Origin: Deinococcus sp. QL22
Lineage (GTDB): Bacteria; Deinococcota; Deinococci; Deinococcales; Deinococcaceae
Length of the DNA: 64,000 nucleotides
Reading direction: 5' to 3'
Assembly (NCBI RefSeq): GCF_023370075.1
Contig: NZ_CP097149.1
Location: 2,044,001 to 2,108,000, forward strand
Translations under genes and position numbers: made by a program
Notes under the pieces: model-generated
What the model saw: the letters and a program-made list of their open reading frames with translations, nothing else
Told to the model about the DNA's origin: nothing
Database searches by the model: none
Part shown: one piece after another, positions 1 through 8,508 of the stretch
How positions within the stretch are numbered: the first letter of the stretch is position 1
How the letters are laid out: every line of letters begins with the position of its first letter

Positions 1-848
1 GTGGGCAATTGCAAACGCTGGCTGAGCCTGTGCCGACTGCCGACCTCGCCCTCAGAATTGCCCACCCACACGACCTGTTTGCCTCCGGTCAGTGGCGGGA
101 ATGGCAGGCGCAGGTCATCGAACATGAGATTGGGCAGCCTTTCAAGCAGGTGTTCCGCGAGTATTACCCCCTCACGCCCGCCGAGCAGGGTGCCAAACGC
201 TCGGCCCGCTACACCGGACACCATGTGCAGCCCTCTCAGGCGCTGGCCCTCCTGAAAGCTCGCGGCTGGGTGGCGGTGCACGAGGAAGGCATCCGCAAAA
301 CCTTCCACGCCGAGGGCATCAACGTGTGGCTGGATACGTCGCTGGCGTACACCACACCCGGAGAGGTGGAGGGCACGCCGCTGGACGGAGCCTATTTCAC
401 GTCCCGCGAGACGGGTGAACTCATGCCGCTGGCGACCATTCCGCCGCGCCTGTTCAGCGAGACCATGCGCGACCTCGATCTGGTGGTCAGCGTGGCGCAC
501 GTGGGCGGCGTAGACCCCGAAGCCAGCCAGAGCACCACCGAGATGCGCGCGGCGCTCGTGGGCGAAACCGTGCGTCTGCTGAAGCTGGACAACGTGCGCC
601 TGCAAGATCAGCACGCCCTCATTGACGGCGCGTTTGCCCGCTACAGCGTGCATCTGGGATCGGGCAACGTGCATCTGCTGCCAGGCGGGGCGCTGTGTGT
701 GGTGCCCGTGCATAACCAGCAGCAGGGCCGAATCTTCCTGCCGTTTGCCGATCCTGACCCGCGCACCGCCGAAGTGGTGTCCAAGGTGCTGCTGTTTGCC
801 CGTGACCGCGAGATTCAAGACCCGACAATTCTGGAGCAGTTGCGGTGA
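1..848 (+). CDS. C-terminal part of a DUF4132-family protein (5' end outside window)
   Basis: The frame is open from the left edge (first full codon at base 3), so only the last ~281 residues of a larger protein are visible. The text resembles the conserved C-terminal region of very large DUF4132-containing proteins, with motifs such as FHAEGINVWLDTSLAYTT, ISVAHVGGV-like and YSVHLGSGNVH followed by FLPFADPDPRTAEVVSKVLLFARD. The function of this family is not established; members are often several hundred residues longer, and this segment has been split off as a separate domain of unknown function. It is followed by a copy of a short dispersed intergenic repeat and a convergent gene. The family call is from memory of the motif pattern and is moderately certain; that it is a real coding end is certain. 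Confidence 0.65.
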   Translation, partial: GQLQTLAEPVPTADLALRIAHPHDLFASGQWREWQAQVIEHEIGQPFKQVFREYYPLTPAEQGAKRSARYTGHHVQPSQALALLKARGWVAVHEEGIRKTFHAEGINVWLDTSLAYTTPGEVEGTPLDGAYFTSRETGELMPLATIPPRLFSETMRDLDLVVSVAHVGGVDPEASQSTTEMRAALVGETVRLLKLDNVRLQDQHALIDGAFARYSVHLGSGNVHLLPGGALCVVPVHNQQQGRIFLPFADPDPRTAEVVSKVLLFARDREIQDPTILEQLR

Positions 849-874
849 GGGAGAGGGGCTATTAGCGCTGTGTG

Positions 875-899
875 GGAGGGCGTCTAAGGGTATAGAGTC
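875..899 (+). repeat. Dispersed intergenic repeat, GGCGTCTAAG type, copy 1
   Basis: The stretch contains GGGCGTCTAAGGGTATAGAG. The same core recurs near 11281, 46530, 48661 and 60402, and inverted near 34194 and 60510, always between genes or at a gene end. It lies just after the stop of the DUF4132-type gene. Confidence 0.55.
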
Positions 900-1040
900 G
901 AAAAAGAGATTCCGGCTGCACCTGAACTCCTTGCACTCGCTCAATCCAATCTCAACCAAAAAAGGACGCTTGGGCAACTGCTCCAGCGTCCTATCTTTTG
1001 GATGTTCATGGCTTAAAGCTGAGGGCTCAAAGCCTCGCCT

Positions 1041-1751
1041 CTACAGCCATTCCTGCTTGCCGCGCACATACTTCGCGTCAAAGTCGGCGTCGGATTTGGT
1101 GAGGTACAGGATGCCTTCGATCAGACCCACAATGCTCATGGCAAACGGCAGCAGGAGGAACAGGAAGCCGATGCCGATCCACCACAGCAGGCCAAACATC
1201 AGGTAGCCGCCGAGCGTGAGGGCCAGCATGAGGATGCCCGGCTTGGTGATGCCCAGATAGAACTTGTGGATGCCGAGGCTGCCCAGAAAAATCGCCAGCA
1301 GGCCCGCGATCAGTTTTCTGGTGCTGGTGTCGGCAGACGCGAGCTGATTCAGGCCGCCCTGCACCGAAGATTGGACGGAACTTTGAGCATCGTTCCAGAG
1401 CTGTGAGGACGTGGGTGGCGGCATCGGCTGGCCCATCGGCGCAGGCTGGGGCGCGGGCGCATAAGCCGTCGGCGCGGGCGTACTTTTGCCGCCCGTGACC
1501 TGCCCAAACGGATCGTCGCTGCGGTAGGGCGTGTGGGTGGGAGTGTGACCGGTTGGGCCGCTGGGTGCAGCTTCCGCGTGCTTGCCGAGATCTACGCTGG
1601 CCTGACGTGCGGGTTCAGCGGGCGCGGCCTTCGGATCAGCAGTCTTAGTATCAAATGTGTCGGCCCAGTGCGGCGCGTTGCCAGATGTGCAGCCGGATGA
1701 GGCAGCGGGAGCGTCGGGTTTCGGGCCGGGGTTGTTCGGATCGTTCGTCAC
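1041..1751 (-). CDS. TM2 domain-containing membrane protein with Pro-rich N-terminus
   Basis: A 236-residue protein started at GTG 1751, chosen because AGGAGG lies 7 bases upstream; the frame is open further upstream but would overlap the NadR-like gene. Residues ~1-120 are low-complexity, rich in Pro, Ala and Thr. The C-terminal ~100 residues form a TM2 domain: STRKLIAGLLAIFLGSLGIHKFYLG, a glycine-rich first helix, then a second hydrophobic hairpin (LLWWIGIGFLFLLLPFAM). TM2 proteins are small inner-membrane proteins of unknown role. It follows the NAD salvage genes on the same strand after a 62-base gap, so it may be co-transcribed, but nothing in the sequence ties it to NAD. Confidence 0.8.
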   Translation of the reverse strand: MTNDPNNPGPKPDAPAASSGCTSGNAPHWADTFDTKTADPKAAPAEPARQASVDLGKHAEAAPSGPTGHTPTHTPYRSDDPFGQVTGGKSTPAPTAYAPAPQPAPMGQPMPPPTSSQLWNDAQSSVQSSVQGGLNQLASADTSTRKLIAGLLAIFLGSLGIHKFYLGITKPGILMLALTLGGYLMFGLLWWIGIGFLFLLLPFAMSIVGLIEGILYLTKSDADFDAKYVRGKQEWL

Positions 1752-1813
1752 AATTGGGCCTCCTGCGGTTACCTTGAATGATGACTGGACGGCTTGCAAG
1801 TTGTTACGAAACT

Positions 1814-2860
1814 TCACTGTTCCAGTACGGCGCGAACCTGCAACACCCGCGTTTCTACACTCCCCGTTACCTCTGTGAATGCTATGCCCCGCGTGCCTAA
1901 ATCCTGCCGGATAAAGCCCTGCTGCACGGTACGGACTTCGGTATTGGCCCGCCAGCCGTCCTGCTCGTGGGGGAGGTCGGGGGCGCACAGCAGGGTGTGA
2001 GCGTAGCGGGTGCGGCAGGCATCGGCCAGCGCGTGCAGTTCGGGCAAGGCCGTGCCCGTCAGCAGATATGACCACATCAGCGTGGTGGCGGTGTCCGTAT
2101 CGCAAAACACCCAGCGGTGTACGCCGGGAGCGCGGGCGGCCTCATCCTCCAGGGCGCGGTGGCCGAGGGCGATTTCCAGAAAATGCTCCGGCGTCAGCGC
2201 TCCATTCTCCCGCTCGTACACGTCGCGCCCGTATTCGCGCACCCAGCTTGTGCCTAAGCTCTCGCCCAGTGCCCGAGTCAGCGTGCTTTTGCCGGTGCTT
2301 TCTGCGCCCAGCACGGCCACCCGCTGTACAAAATGTGCGTACACATGCGGCTCCAGGTACGCCCGCCCCCCATGCACATCGGCCCGAAGCTGCGTTCCCG
2401 ACACCGGAACCGCTGCCCGCGCCGCGTCCACGCACACATGCACTGCGCCCAGTTCGGCGGCCAGCGCGTCGCCGTAGGCTTCCGAGGTAAACACGGCATC
2501 GGGTCTGCCATTCCAATTAAGTTGTACTGCCCAACTGTCCAGTACGGCCCGCACATAGGCGCGGTGGGTGGCGTCGGGTTCGGTGTTCAGTGGGGGAAGC
2601 GGGGCATCTGGCAGAAGGTGTAGCCCCGGAAACAGCTGCGCCGGAAACGCTTCCCGAATCCAGTTGCGGCGCAGGGGCGAGGGCATCTGGGCAAAGTCGG
2701 GTCGGGAATAGACCCACACGCCGACCCGTTCGCACTGCTCCAGCGCCCGTTCGATCAGCAATCGGTGACCCAGATGAAACGGGGCGAATTTGCCTATGAT
2801 CAGGCCGTGTAAGAAGCGCTTCTGCCCCGGCTCAAGCAAGGGCCACCGTCCGTGCCTCAT
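1814..2860 (-). CDS. nadR: NadR-type NMN adenylyltransferase / ribosylnicotinamide kinase
   Basis: A 348-residue bifunctional enzyme. Residues ~15-165 are a nucleotidyltransferase domain with the HxGH signature (IGKFAPFHLGHRLLIERA) and the later SGTQLR motif, expected to make NAD from NMN and ATP. Residues ~175-345 carry a P-loop (GAESTGKSTL) and resemble the ribosylnicotinamide kinase half of NadR, which phosphorylates nicotinamide riboside to NMN. The N-terminal DNA-binding domain of enterobacterial NadR is absent, so repression is not expected. It overlaps pnuC by 29 bases, which fits a linked transport-and-phosphorylation unit: PnuC brings in the riboside and this kinase traps it. A second, unrelated NMN adenylyltransferase is encoded at 5936-7018. 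Confidence 0.9.
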   Translation of the reverse strand: MRHGRWPLLEPGQKRFLHGLIIGKFAPFHLGHRLLIERALEQCERVGVWVYSRPDFAQMPSPLRRNWIREAFPAQLFPGLHLLPDAPLPPLNTEPDATHRAYVRAVLDSWAVQLNWNGRPDAVFTSEAYGDALAAELGAVHVCVDAARAAVPVSGTQLRADVHGGRAYLEPHVYAHFVQRVAVLGAESTGKSTLTRALGESLGTSWVREYGRDVYERENGALTPEHFLEIALGHRALEDEAARAPGVHRWVFCDTDTATTLMWSYLLTGTALPELHALADACRTRYAHTLLCAPDLPHEQDGWRANTEVRTVQQGFIRQDLGTRGIAFTEVTGSVETRVLQVRAVLEQ

Positions 2861-3422
2861 CGCGCCGCCACGCCTGCCAGCCGTACATGCTCATGGCCGC
2901 CAGCACGAATTGCAGCCCAAACAGCACCCAGTATTCGGCGTGCCAGAAATACACTGCCTGCACCGCATTCACGGCGATCCACACGGGCCATGACCAGGCC
3001 CAGCGCCGCGTGGTGGCAAAGTTGGCGATCAGGGCCAGCGACACCGCCGCAAACTGCACCCAGTTCCACGCCGCCGAAAAGTCAGTGACGGCCACTGTGT
3101 AGGCAAAAATCAGCAGGCTGGCGGCCCACGTGACGCCGTACCAGACAGGCTCGTTAAATCGGACTTCGCCCCGGTTGCGCCGCGCCTCCAGGTGCCACAG
3201 GTACAGGCCGTGAATGCCAAAAATCAGGTACGTGACCTGCAAGCCCGCCAGCAGCCATTGCCCGCCGCCCACGAATAGCAGGAAATACGGCAGCAGCGAC
3301 GCATTAGACCAGTGCCAGTACGTGCTTGCTTTGCTCCAGAGGTAATACAGACTGATCAGGACGCACAGGCCGCCCGCGAGGTCTAGGGCAAGGGGGGGAA
3401 TGGGGAGGGTGAAGAGGGTCAT
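2832..3422 (-). CDS. pnuC: PnuC nicotinamide riboside transporter
   Basis: A 196-residue, strongly hydrophobic protein with about seven membrane segments and the Trp/Tyr/Asn-rich core of PnuC carriers, for example WSWPVWIAVNAVQAVYFW near residues 145-162 and the C-terminal VLFGLQFVLAAMSMYGWQAW. PnuC facilitates uptake of nicotinamide riboside, which is then trapped by phosphorylation. The stop-side overlap with NadR and the ATGA-type overlap with the upstream small gene at 3419-3422 indicate one transcript. The start is the ATG at 3422. Confidence 0.9.
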   Translation of the reverse strand: MTLFTLPIPPLALDLAGGLCVLISLYYLWSKASTYWHWSNASLLPYFLLFVGGGQWLLAGLQVTYLIFGIHGLYLWHLEARRNRGEVRFNEPVWYGVTWAASLLIFAYTVAVTDFSAAWNWVQFAAVSLALIANFATTRRWAWSWPVWIAVNAVQAVYFWHAEYWVLFGLQFVLAAMSMYGWQAWRRDEARTVALA

Positions 3423-3901
3423 TGGACTCCTTGAGGCAGATGCGTCACCGAATCAATTCGTCCCACGTACCCCTCGCCCGCAAAGTGCGCCACTACGCGA
3501 ATTGGCCCAAGAATGGCGGCCTTGAAGGCGTCCAGTTCCTCTGCTGGAACCCAGAGTTCCTGATGAATGCCCTCTGAACCCACGATCTGAATTTCGTAGC
3601 TTGTCACCACTTCTGTCCGCACCTCAAATTCGGTGACGTAGCCAACGGGCGGACTATTGCGTTTCGCGTTCCAGTCGCGGGCGATTTCCTCAGCATACGG
3701 ACGGTTCAGCACCGGATAGAAAATTGGCTGATCGGGGAGGCGGGGCGAAAATGCGGCCCACTGGCTTGCAGCAATCAGGGCCAATTCATACTCTCCCACA
3801 GGCCGCCAAAGCGTGACCGTTTGGCCTACTTCCGGCCACGGCAAAGTGCGTTCGGCGTTGTCTGGGAACAGGTTTTGCAGCCAAGCATCTGAACGGCTCA
3901 T
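3419..3901 (-). CDS. Conserved protein of unknown function in NAD salvage operon
   Basis: A 160-residue soluble protein. Recognisable text is FYPVLNRPYAEEIARDWN, then VGYVTEFEVRTEVV and HQELWVPAEELDAF. Homologues of this type are commonly labelled ADP-ribosylation/crystallin J1 in databases, but no ADP-ribosylglycohydrolase motif is visible here, so that label should not be taken as a function. It starts 3 bases after the stop of the phosphoribosyltransferase gene and overlaps pnuC by 4 bases, so it is translated within the NAD operon. A role linked to NAD or ADP-ribose is inference from position only. Confidence 0.8.
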   Translation of the reverse strand: MSRSDAWLQNLFPDNAERTLPWPEVGQTVTLWRPVGEYELALIAASQWAAFSPRLPDQPIFYPVLNRPYAEEIARDWNAKRNSPPVGYVTEFEVRTEVVTSYEIQIVGSEGIHQELWVPAEELDAFKAAILGPIRVVAHFAGEGYVGRIDSVTHLPQGVQ

Positions 3902-3904
3902 GGC

Positions 3905-5302
3905 TTACGCCCGTCCCCGAACCTCATCCAACGTATCCCGCACCAACATCTCCCCGTCCCTGTACACCGTCCGCATCAAAGAGCCGGGAAAGTCGGTGTC
4001 GAAGGTCTTATAGGCCTTCGTGATCATGCGCCCGCCCTCCTGCACCAAGTCCAGCACGCCGTCTTTGCTGCGTTTGCCGGGATCGGTCACGGGGTCTTTG
4101 TAGATGCCACGGTATTCGCCGTCGATCAGGCCCGCGCTGGCTTTGTAGGCAAAGCGTTGGGTGTCGCGGTCTACTTTTTGCAGGAGTGCGCCGCCCATGC
4201 CAAAGGCCACGTTTTCGGCGCTGTAGCCGTCTACGACCAGGTTTTGCAAAATTTGGCGGATGGTGGTTTCGTCTATGCCGTCGCCCTGAAGCACGCGCAC
4301 ATGGTTCAGCACCATAAAGCCCTTGGAGTTGGTGGTGGTGCCGAATTTGGCGGCCAGCGCGTTCACGGCGAGGCGCACCATGGCGGGCGGTTCGCCGCTG
4401 TCGGGGCGTACGACGAGGGTTGCGCCACAGTCGATGACCTCCTGGCGCAGCGTTTCGCCCCAGTGCACATTGATGGCGTATTTCAGGTCGTAGCTGTCGC
4501 TGACGACGGCGTACAGCCCGCCGGGTTTGCCGAACTGCCGAATCATGTTGCGGTAGGCGTCCACCTCATGCTCTTTGCCCCAACTGGTAATGGTGCTGTG
4601 TTCGGATGCGGGAATGCTGAAGCCGGCAATGTCTGCGCCGTAGTGGTTGCGGGCCACCCGCAGGGCTTCCAGCGTATCGCTGCCCTGAAAGTTGATCAGG
4701 TGCGCGAGGCCGCCCAGCCCGGCACTTTCGCGGCTGCTGACGCCCCTGCTGCCAAAATCGTGCAGCTTGAAGGGCAGTTCCTCGGCAGCGCGGTCACTGG
4801 TTTCTTCCAGAACGGCGCGGATAATTTCGCGGATGTGGTAGCTCTGGGTGGCGACGGTGGTGGGGTACCAGACCCGCATCAGCATGGTTTCAAACCAGCC
4901 CACCAGCCAAGGCAACTCCGGGTCGGTGTTGGTTACACTCATCAGCACGTTATGAATCGGAACCAAAGTTCCTTCGGGCACGGCGCGAATTTCCAGCGGC
5001 AGCCGCCCGCCGTGTACGTTGACCACGCGCATCCAGCCGTCATAGGGAAACGGTTCGCCGTGCGCTTCGATCAGGTCGCGGGCTTCGTCCACCATGTCGG
5101 CCGTAATGCGGCGCGTCAGGTAGCGGTCGAGCAGGTATTGCAGCCCAAAAAAGCGCGTGACCGGATACCGCCCGCCGCGAGATTCGAGGTAAGAAAACAG
5201 CCGCGTCGTGCCCGCTGGGTACTGAAGAAAGTGGCTGCTTTTGTAGCTGTCGGTATCCAGAATCAGGTTGTCGTCGGCCAGCAGGTGCAGGGGGGTGCTC
5301 AT
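3905..5302 (-). CDS. nadV: Nicotinamide phosphoribosyltransferase (NAMPT/NadV)
   Basis: A 465-residue enzyme that joins nicotinamide to PRPP to form NMN. The start at ATG 5302 is chosen because AAGGAG lies 8 bases upstream; the frame is open further but without a ribosome site. Family signatures are NLILDTDSYKSSHFLQYP at the N-terminus, HDFGSRGVSSRES in the middle, ASEHSTITSWGKEHE (containing the conserved histidine) and a C-terminal YKDPVTDPGKRSKDG. Length matches bacterial NadV. It is followed after 3 bases by the unknown gene at 3419 and then pnuC. With NadR and NadM-Nudix it gives a complete nicotinamide-to-NAD route. Confidence 0.95.
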   Translation of the reverse strand: MSTPLHLLADDNLILDTDSYKSSHFLQYPAGTTRLFSYLESRGGRYPVTRFFGLQYLLDRYLTRRITADMVDEARDLIEAHGEPFPYDGWMRVVNVHGGRLPLEIRAVPEGTLVPIHNVLMSVTNTDPELPWLVGWFETMLMRVWYPTTVATQSYHIREIIRAVLEETSDRAAEELPFKLHDFGSRGVSSRESAGLGGLAHLINFQGSDTLEALRVARNHYGADIAGFSIPASEHSTITSWGKEHEVDAYRNMIRQFGKPGGLYAVVSDSYDLKYAINVHWGETLRQEVIDCGATLVVRPDSGEPPAMVRLAVNALAAKFGTTTNSKGFMVLNHVRVLQGDGIDETTIRQILQNLVVDGYSAENVAFGMGGALLQKVDRDTQRFAYKASAGLIDGEYRGIYKDPVTDPGKRSKDGVLDLVQEGGRMITKAYKTFDTDFPGSLMRTVYRDGEMLVRDTLDEVRGRA

Positions 5303-5399
5303 GGTCAGGCTCCTTTTCAGCAGGGGAGAGGCGGTGTTTGCTGTCTCACAATCTATATCTTCGATTATTAGAAAAGTGAGTAAGGGGGGCCACTCCGCA

Positions 5400-5873
5400 T
5401 TAGCTCTGGCGAACCCGGAAGCCCCGCCCAGATTCGTAGTAGGGCAGGCCACGCACGTTCAGGGCCTGGGACAGCGGTTCATCCATCCAGAATCGCCGCA
5501 GGTGTAGATACAGCAGGTTAAGCCGCACCACCTCGCACAACTCTGCGTAGCTGGCATCTGCGCCGGGCGTCTGCGCCGACATGGGGTAGATGTGCACCCG
5601 CTCGCCCTGCCGGACAGCCGTGCCCTCCTCGCGCAGATTCACACCGCCGCCGTCTGGAGCCAGATTCAGGAGTTCGGGTAAAAACTGAAGGTCGGGGTCT
5701 TGCAGCCAGCTGGCATTTATAAACTCGCTGAGAACCACCGCAGCGCACGCCTGCCCTCTGGTCTTCAGCAACAATCGGTGCGGATAGTGCGGCCCAGACC
5801 GCTCGGGCCAGCGCCGGATTTCGCTGATGCTGATGGAATCCAGACTGAGCTGCCAGATCATAGGATTGGTCAT
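5400..5873 (-). CDS. Hypothetical protein between nadM-nudix and nadV
   Basis: A 157-residue protein with no family I recognise. The start at ATG 5873 is preferred over one 7 codons upstream because an AAGGGTG sequence sits just before it. The protein is soluble and reads like a mixed alpha/beta fold (MIWQLSLDSISISEIRRWP, later LREEGTAVRQGERVHIYPM and LNLLYLHLRRFWMDEPLSQ). It sits 62 bases after the NadM-Nudix stop and about 100 bases before nadV on the same strand, so it belongs to the NAD cluster by position. No function can be assigned. Confidence 0.7.
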   Translation of the reverse strand: MTNPMIWQLSLDSISISEIRRWPERSGPHYPHRLLLKTRGQACAAVVLSEFINASWLQDPDLQFLPELLNLAPDGGGVNLREEGTAVRQGERVHIYPMSAQTPGADASYAELCEVVRLNLLYLHLRRFWMDEPLSQALNVRGLPYYESGRGFRVRQS

Positions 5874-5935
5874 GTTCACCCTTGAGAACGGCAACCGAGC
5901 TGCAAGCTGCCCCGTTCTTGGTCAGACTTCCTGCC

Positions 5936-7018
5936 CTATCCCCGCATCAAAAAGTGTTCGATGATGGCGTGGTGATCCTCAAAAAAGAGTTCCGGGTGCG
6001 CCAACGCTTCGCTCAGCGGCAGCCAGAAGGCTTCGGCGGCGTCGCTGGCGGCCCGCAACACAGGCAACTGGCCTATTCCTAGATCAAAGTGGTAGGCGTG
6101 CGTGATCGTGCGCCCGCGTTGGCTGCGGTCTGGGTAATCGAACACCGCCTGAGCGCGTAAGGCTCCGGCCAGATTCACGCCCTCGCTGAGGCCGGTTTCC
6201 TCGTGGGCCTCGCGTACAGCGCAGTGCAGCAGGGTTTCTCCGGGTTCCAGAAAGCCCCCCGGCATGGCAAGGCGGCCCCGGCCCGGTAGTCCCGCCCGCC
6301 GCACTAGCAGCACATGCCCGCTGCGGGTAATCACAGCGTCGGTGGTCACGAACACGGGCGCAAAGGGGGCGTCTTTCCAGGCAGCGCGGTAGGCCTGCAA
6401 ATACTGGTATTCCTCACGCAGTTCGGTGTATTCGGGCAGGGCGCGGAAGGCATCTAGGAAGGCATGGACGGCGGGCGGAACCATGCCGCGCACATCGTCC
6501 AGACGGTCTTCAAAGTAGGCTTTGCGGACATCGGTGGCACTTAAGGGGCTGACCACATGCGTCGGAATAAATTCCCACGCCGGAAAGGAACGCAGATAGT
6601 AGCTGCTTTCATCCTTGACGTGGCCGATCAGGGCCACATCGCTGCTGCCGTGCGTGTGCGCCTGCACGCCGCGCTGTACGGCCCCCAGCCACAGTCCCTC
6701 ATTATAAAAATAGTCGCGGACATGCACGAACAAGAGGCGTGATTTCTTAATGCCCACGCCTTCCAACATGGCCGTCAGTACCGCTTCCCGCTCCGAGGCT
6801 GTAAAGGGGTTTTTGGTGTTGCGGGCGGCCTCAGCGCTGCCGATCACCACGATCAGCTTTTGCACGCTTTCCAGCGCTTCTTGCATTACCAGCAGGTGGG
6901 CCATATGTGGCGGTTCGAATCTGCCAATATATACGCCAAACGTACGTTTGCGGGTGCGGCTGGGAGACGCAGATTCGCGGGCGAGAGCAGCAGCAGACTC
7001 GGTTGGGAGGGGCACCAT
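5936..7018 (-). CDS. Bifunctional NMN adenylyltransferase / Nudix hydrolase
   Basis: A 360-residue fusion. Residues ~25-180 are a NadM-type nucleotidyltransferase with the motif [20 protein letters not shown] and the later [11 protein letters not shown]. Residues ~215-360 form a Nudix domain with a full Nudix box ([20 protein letters not shown] followed by ETGL). Such fusions make NAD from NMN, while the Nudix half hydrolyses a nucleotide diphosphate such as ADP-ribose. It is the first gene of the minus-strand NAD cluster; the start at ATG 7018 has GAGG close upstream. With NadR downstream, the locus encodes two NMN adenylyltransferases of different families. Confidence 0.9.
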   Translation of the reverse strand: MVPLPTESAAALARESASPSRTRKRTFGVYIGRFEPPHMAHLLVMQEALESVQKLIVVIGSAEAARNTKNPFTASEREAVLTAMLEGVGIKKSRLLFVHVRDYFYNEGLWLGAVQRGVQAHTHGSSDVALIGHVKDESSYYLRSFPAWEFIPTHVVSPLSATDVRKAYFEDRLDDVRGMVPPAVHAFLDAFRALPEYTELREEYQYLQAYRAAWKDAPFAPVFVTTDAVITRSGHVLLVRRAGLPGRGRLAMPGGFLEPGETLLHCAVREAHEETGLSEGVNLAGALRAQAVFDYPDRSQRGRTITHAYHFDLGIGQLPVLRAASDAAEAFWLPLSEALAHPELFFEDHHAIIEHFLMRG

Positions 7019-7141
7019 GCCTCACAATGCACAGCCTCTATCATGTGAAGAATGAGTGGCGTGAGTTGAACGGTAAGAAAAGCCGAAGGTCTTGCCCCCA
7101 TCTCCCCCAATATGTGCAGCAACGGTGCAGCAAAAATGACG

Positions 7142-7153
7142 TAATGTGACCTT
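7142..7153 (+). promoter_or_regulatory. -10 box for a leaderless start
   Basis: TAATGT at 7142-7147 is followed by six bases and then ATG 7154, with no Shine-Dalgarno sequence. This spacing puts the transcript start at the start codon. Confidence 0.5.
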
Positions 7154-7675
7154 ATGAAGACAAAACCAGTGAATAAGGTGCTTCTTTCTGCCGCCCTTCT
7201 GCTGACCTCCGCACTTGGTGTGGCCTCTGCCGGGGGAGCTGCCGCACCCACCGTAGGCGGCAGCACTGGTCAAATTCAGGCCGCGACGCCTAACAGTGTG
7301 GCCGCCGCGCTGCGCGAAGCAGGTTACAAGGTCACCGTAAATCCGGCCAACCCAGACGAAGACCCTAGCCTGAGCGTCACGGCGGGCGACTACGAGATCG
7401 ACGTCTGGTTCAGCAACTGCAAAGGCAACGTCTGCACCCGTGTTACCGCTAGTTCCTACTGGGACTACAGCGACGATGAAGACGCCCTGGATGTAGAACT
7501 GACCAACGAGTGGAACGGCAACTACTACACCCAGGCCTACATCTACGAGGGCAGCTATTACCTCGATACGACTATGGTCATTGCGGGCGGTTACACCAAA
7601 ACGGCCCTGAAAGCATGGATGACCGAGTACCTCGATGATGTCAGCACCTTCGAGGAAAGCTTAGACGAGGAGTAA
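7154..7675 (+). CDS. Secreted YbjN-domain protein
   Basis: A 173-residue protein with a classical signal peptide (KPVNKVLLSAALLLTSALGVASAGG, cleavage probably near residue 27). The mature part resembles YbjN: an early helix (PNSVAAALREAGYKV), a beta core with two cysteines in FSNCKGNVCTRV, and a C-terminal helix ending in an acidic tail. The YbjN fold resembles chaperone-like dimers, but the role of secreted Deinococcus members is unknown. It is monocistronic, with a leaderless-type promoter upstream and a GC-rich hairpin downstream. Confidence 0.75.
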   Translation: MKTKPVNKVLLSAALLLTSALGVASAGGAAAPTVGGSTGQIQAATPNSVAAALREAGYKVTVNPANPDEDPSLSVTAGDYEIDVWFSNCKGNVCTRVTASSYWDYSDDEDALDVELTNEWNGNYYTQAYIYEGSYYLDTTMVIAGGYTKTALKAWMTEYLDDVSTFEESLDEE

Positions 7676-7701
7676 TTCTTAACCGCGCATCTGGAAGAGG
7701 T

Positions 7702-7731
7702 CGCGCCGCTTGCTCCTGTGCAGGCGGCGCG
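7702..7731 (+). terminator. Hairpin after the YbjN gene
   Basis: CGCGCCG at 7702-7708 pairs with CGGCGCG at 7725-7731. A T-rich stretch (CTTTCTCTTGTTT) follows further downstream, so this is a probable terminator. Confidence 0.5.
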
Positions 7732-7900
7732 TTCGGTTGAACCTTTCTCTTGTTTCAATCTTTAGAACTAGTTGGCGTGCCCTTGAGTTTGCAGGCGCGA
7801 CTACTCTTCCCTAACTCGGCAGTAGTGCAGCATAGGGTCACATTCTAAAGACCAACCCAAAGAGCGCCCCGCGTTGTGGTTCGGTCTGGAGGTTTTACCC

Positions 7901-8344
7901 ATGAAACGAATCCTGATGCTTTCTGCTGCTGCCGCCGTCGCCCTTTCTTCTTGCAGCCTGATCGATAGAAGCGTGGGCACCAACTACACGCTGGGCAAGC
8001 AGCCCGCCGCCGCCGAGCTGACCCCGGTGGGCGGTGTGAACGTGCGGCGCGGCGACATGGTCATGACCGCGGCCCGCGTGACTGGCCTGAAGGCCGATAC
8101 CTACTACGTCGCCCACTACCACGTGCAGGGCACGGCCAGCGCCGATCCTTGCAAGAGCGGCGGCGCACCGATTATGGCCAGCAAGATCGTGGGCAAGACC
8201 GACAGCAGCGGTTACCTCGCCCTTAACGGCGAAGTGGCGACCAGCGTGGTCACGGCGGCCACCTATTTCAACATTCACACCGCAACGGGTGCAGACGGCA
8301 CGCCAGCCGACGCGGGCGTGGCCTGCACGGGCGTCCGACTCTAA
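7901..8344 (+). CDS. Lipoprotein resembling Cu/Zn superoxide dismutase-like/CHRD proteins
   Basis: A 147-residue protein started at ATG 7901, with GGAGG nine bases upstream. The N-terminus MKRILMLSAAAAVALSSCSL has a lipobox (LSSC), so the mature protein is probably lipid-anchored after Cys17. The rest is a small beta-rich domain with YYVAHYHVQG and YFNIHT, which resemble histidine motifs in superoxide dismutase-like and CHRD domains, and paired cysteines in ADPCKSG and AGVACTG. The full set of copper and zinc ligands is not evident, so enzymatic activity is doubtful. Confidence 0.65.
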   Translation: MKRILMLSAAAAVALSSCSLIDRSVGTNYTLGKQPAAAELTPVGGVNVRRGDMVMTAARVTGLKADTYYVAHYHVQGTASADPCKSGGAPIMASKIVGKTDSSGYLALNGEVATSVVTAATYFNIHTATGADGTPADAGVACTGVRL

Positions 8345-8370
8345 GTTTTCCTCTGATTCCATCACCAGCC

Positions 8371-8398
8371 GGGGCAGCCTTCCAAGTGGGGGCTGCCC
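8371..8398 (+). terminator. Intrinsic terminator-like hairpin after lipoprotein gene
   Basis: GGGCAGCC at 8372-8379 pairs with GGCTGCCC at 8391-8398, followed by TACTTCT. Confidence 0.5.
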
Positions 8399-8508
8399 TA
8401 CTTCTGCCCTGGATTTCCGGCTATTCCTGTTCCGTTGCCCCCGCTGCGTTACCCTGCACGGATGAACTTCACGTTTTCAGCCCCCGGCTTGCCTGTCAGG
8501 TCACACCT

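Noticed and set aside
4157..5371. A 404-codon open frame opposite nadV
   Set aside because: Antisense of a certain nicotinamide phosphoribosyltransferase.
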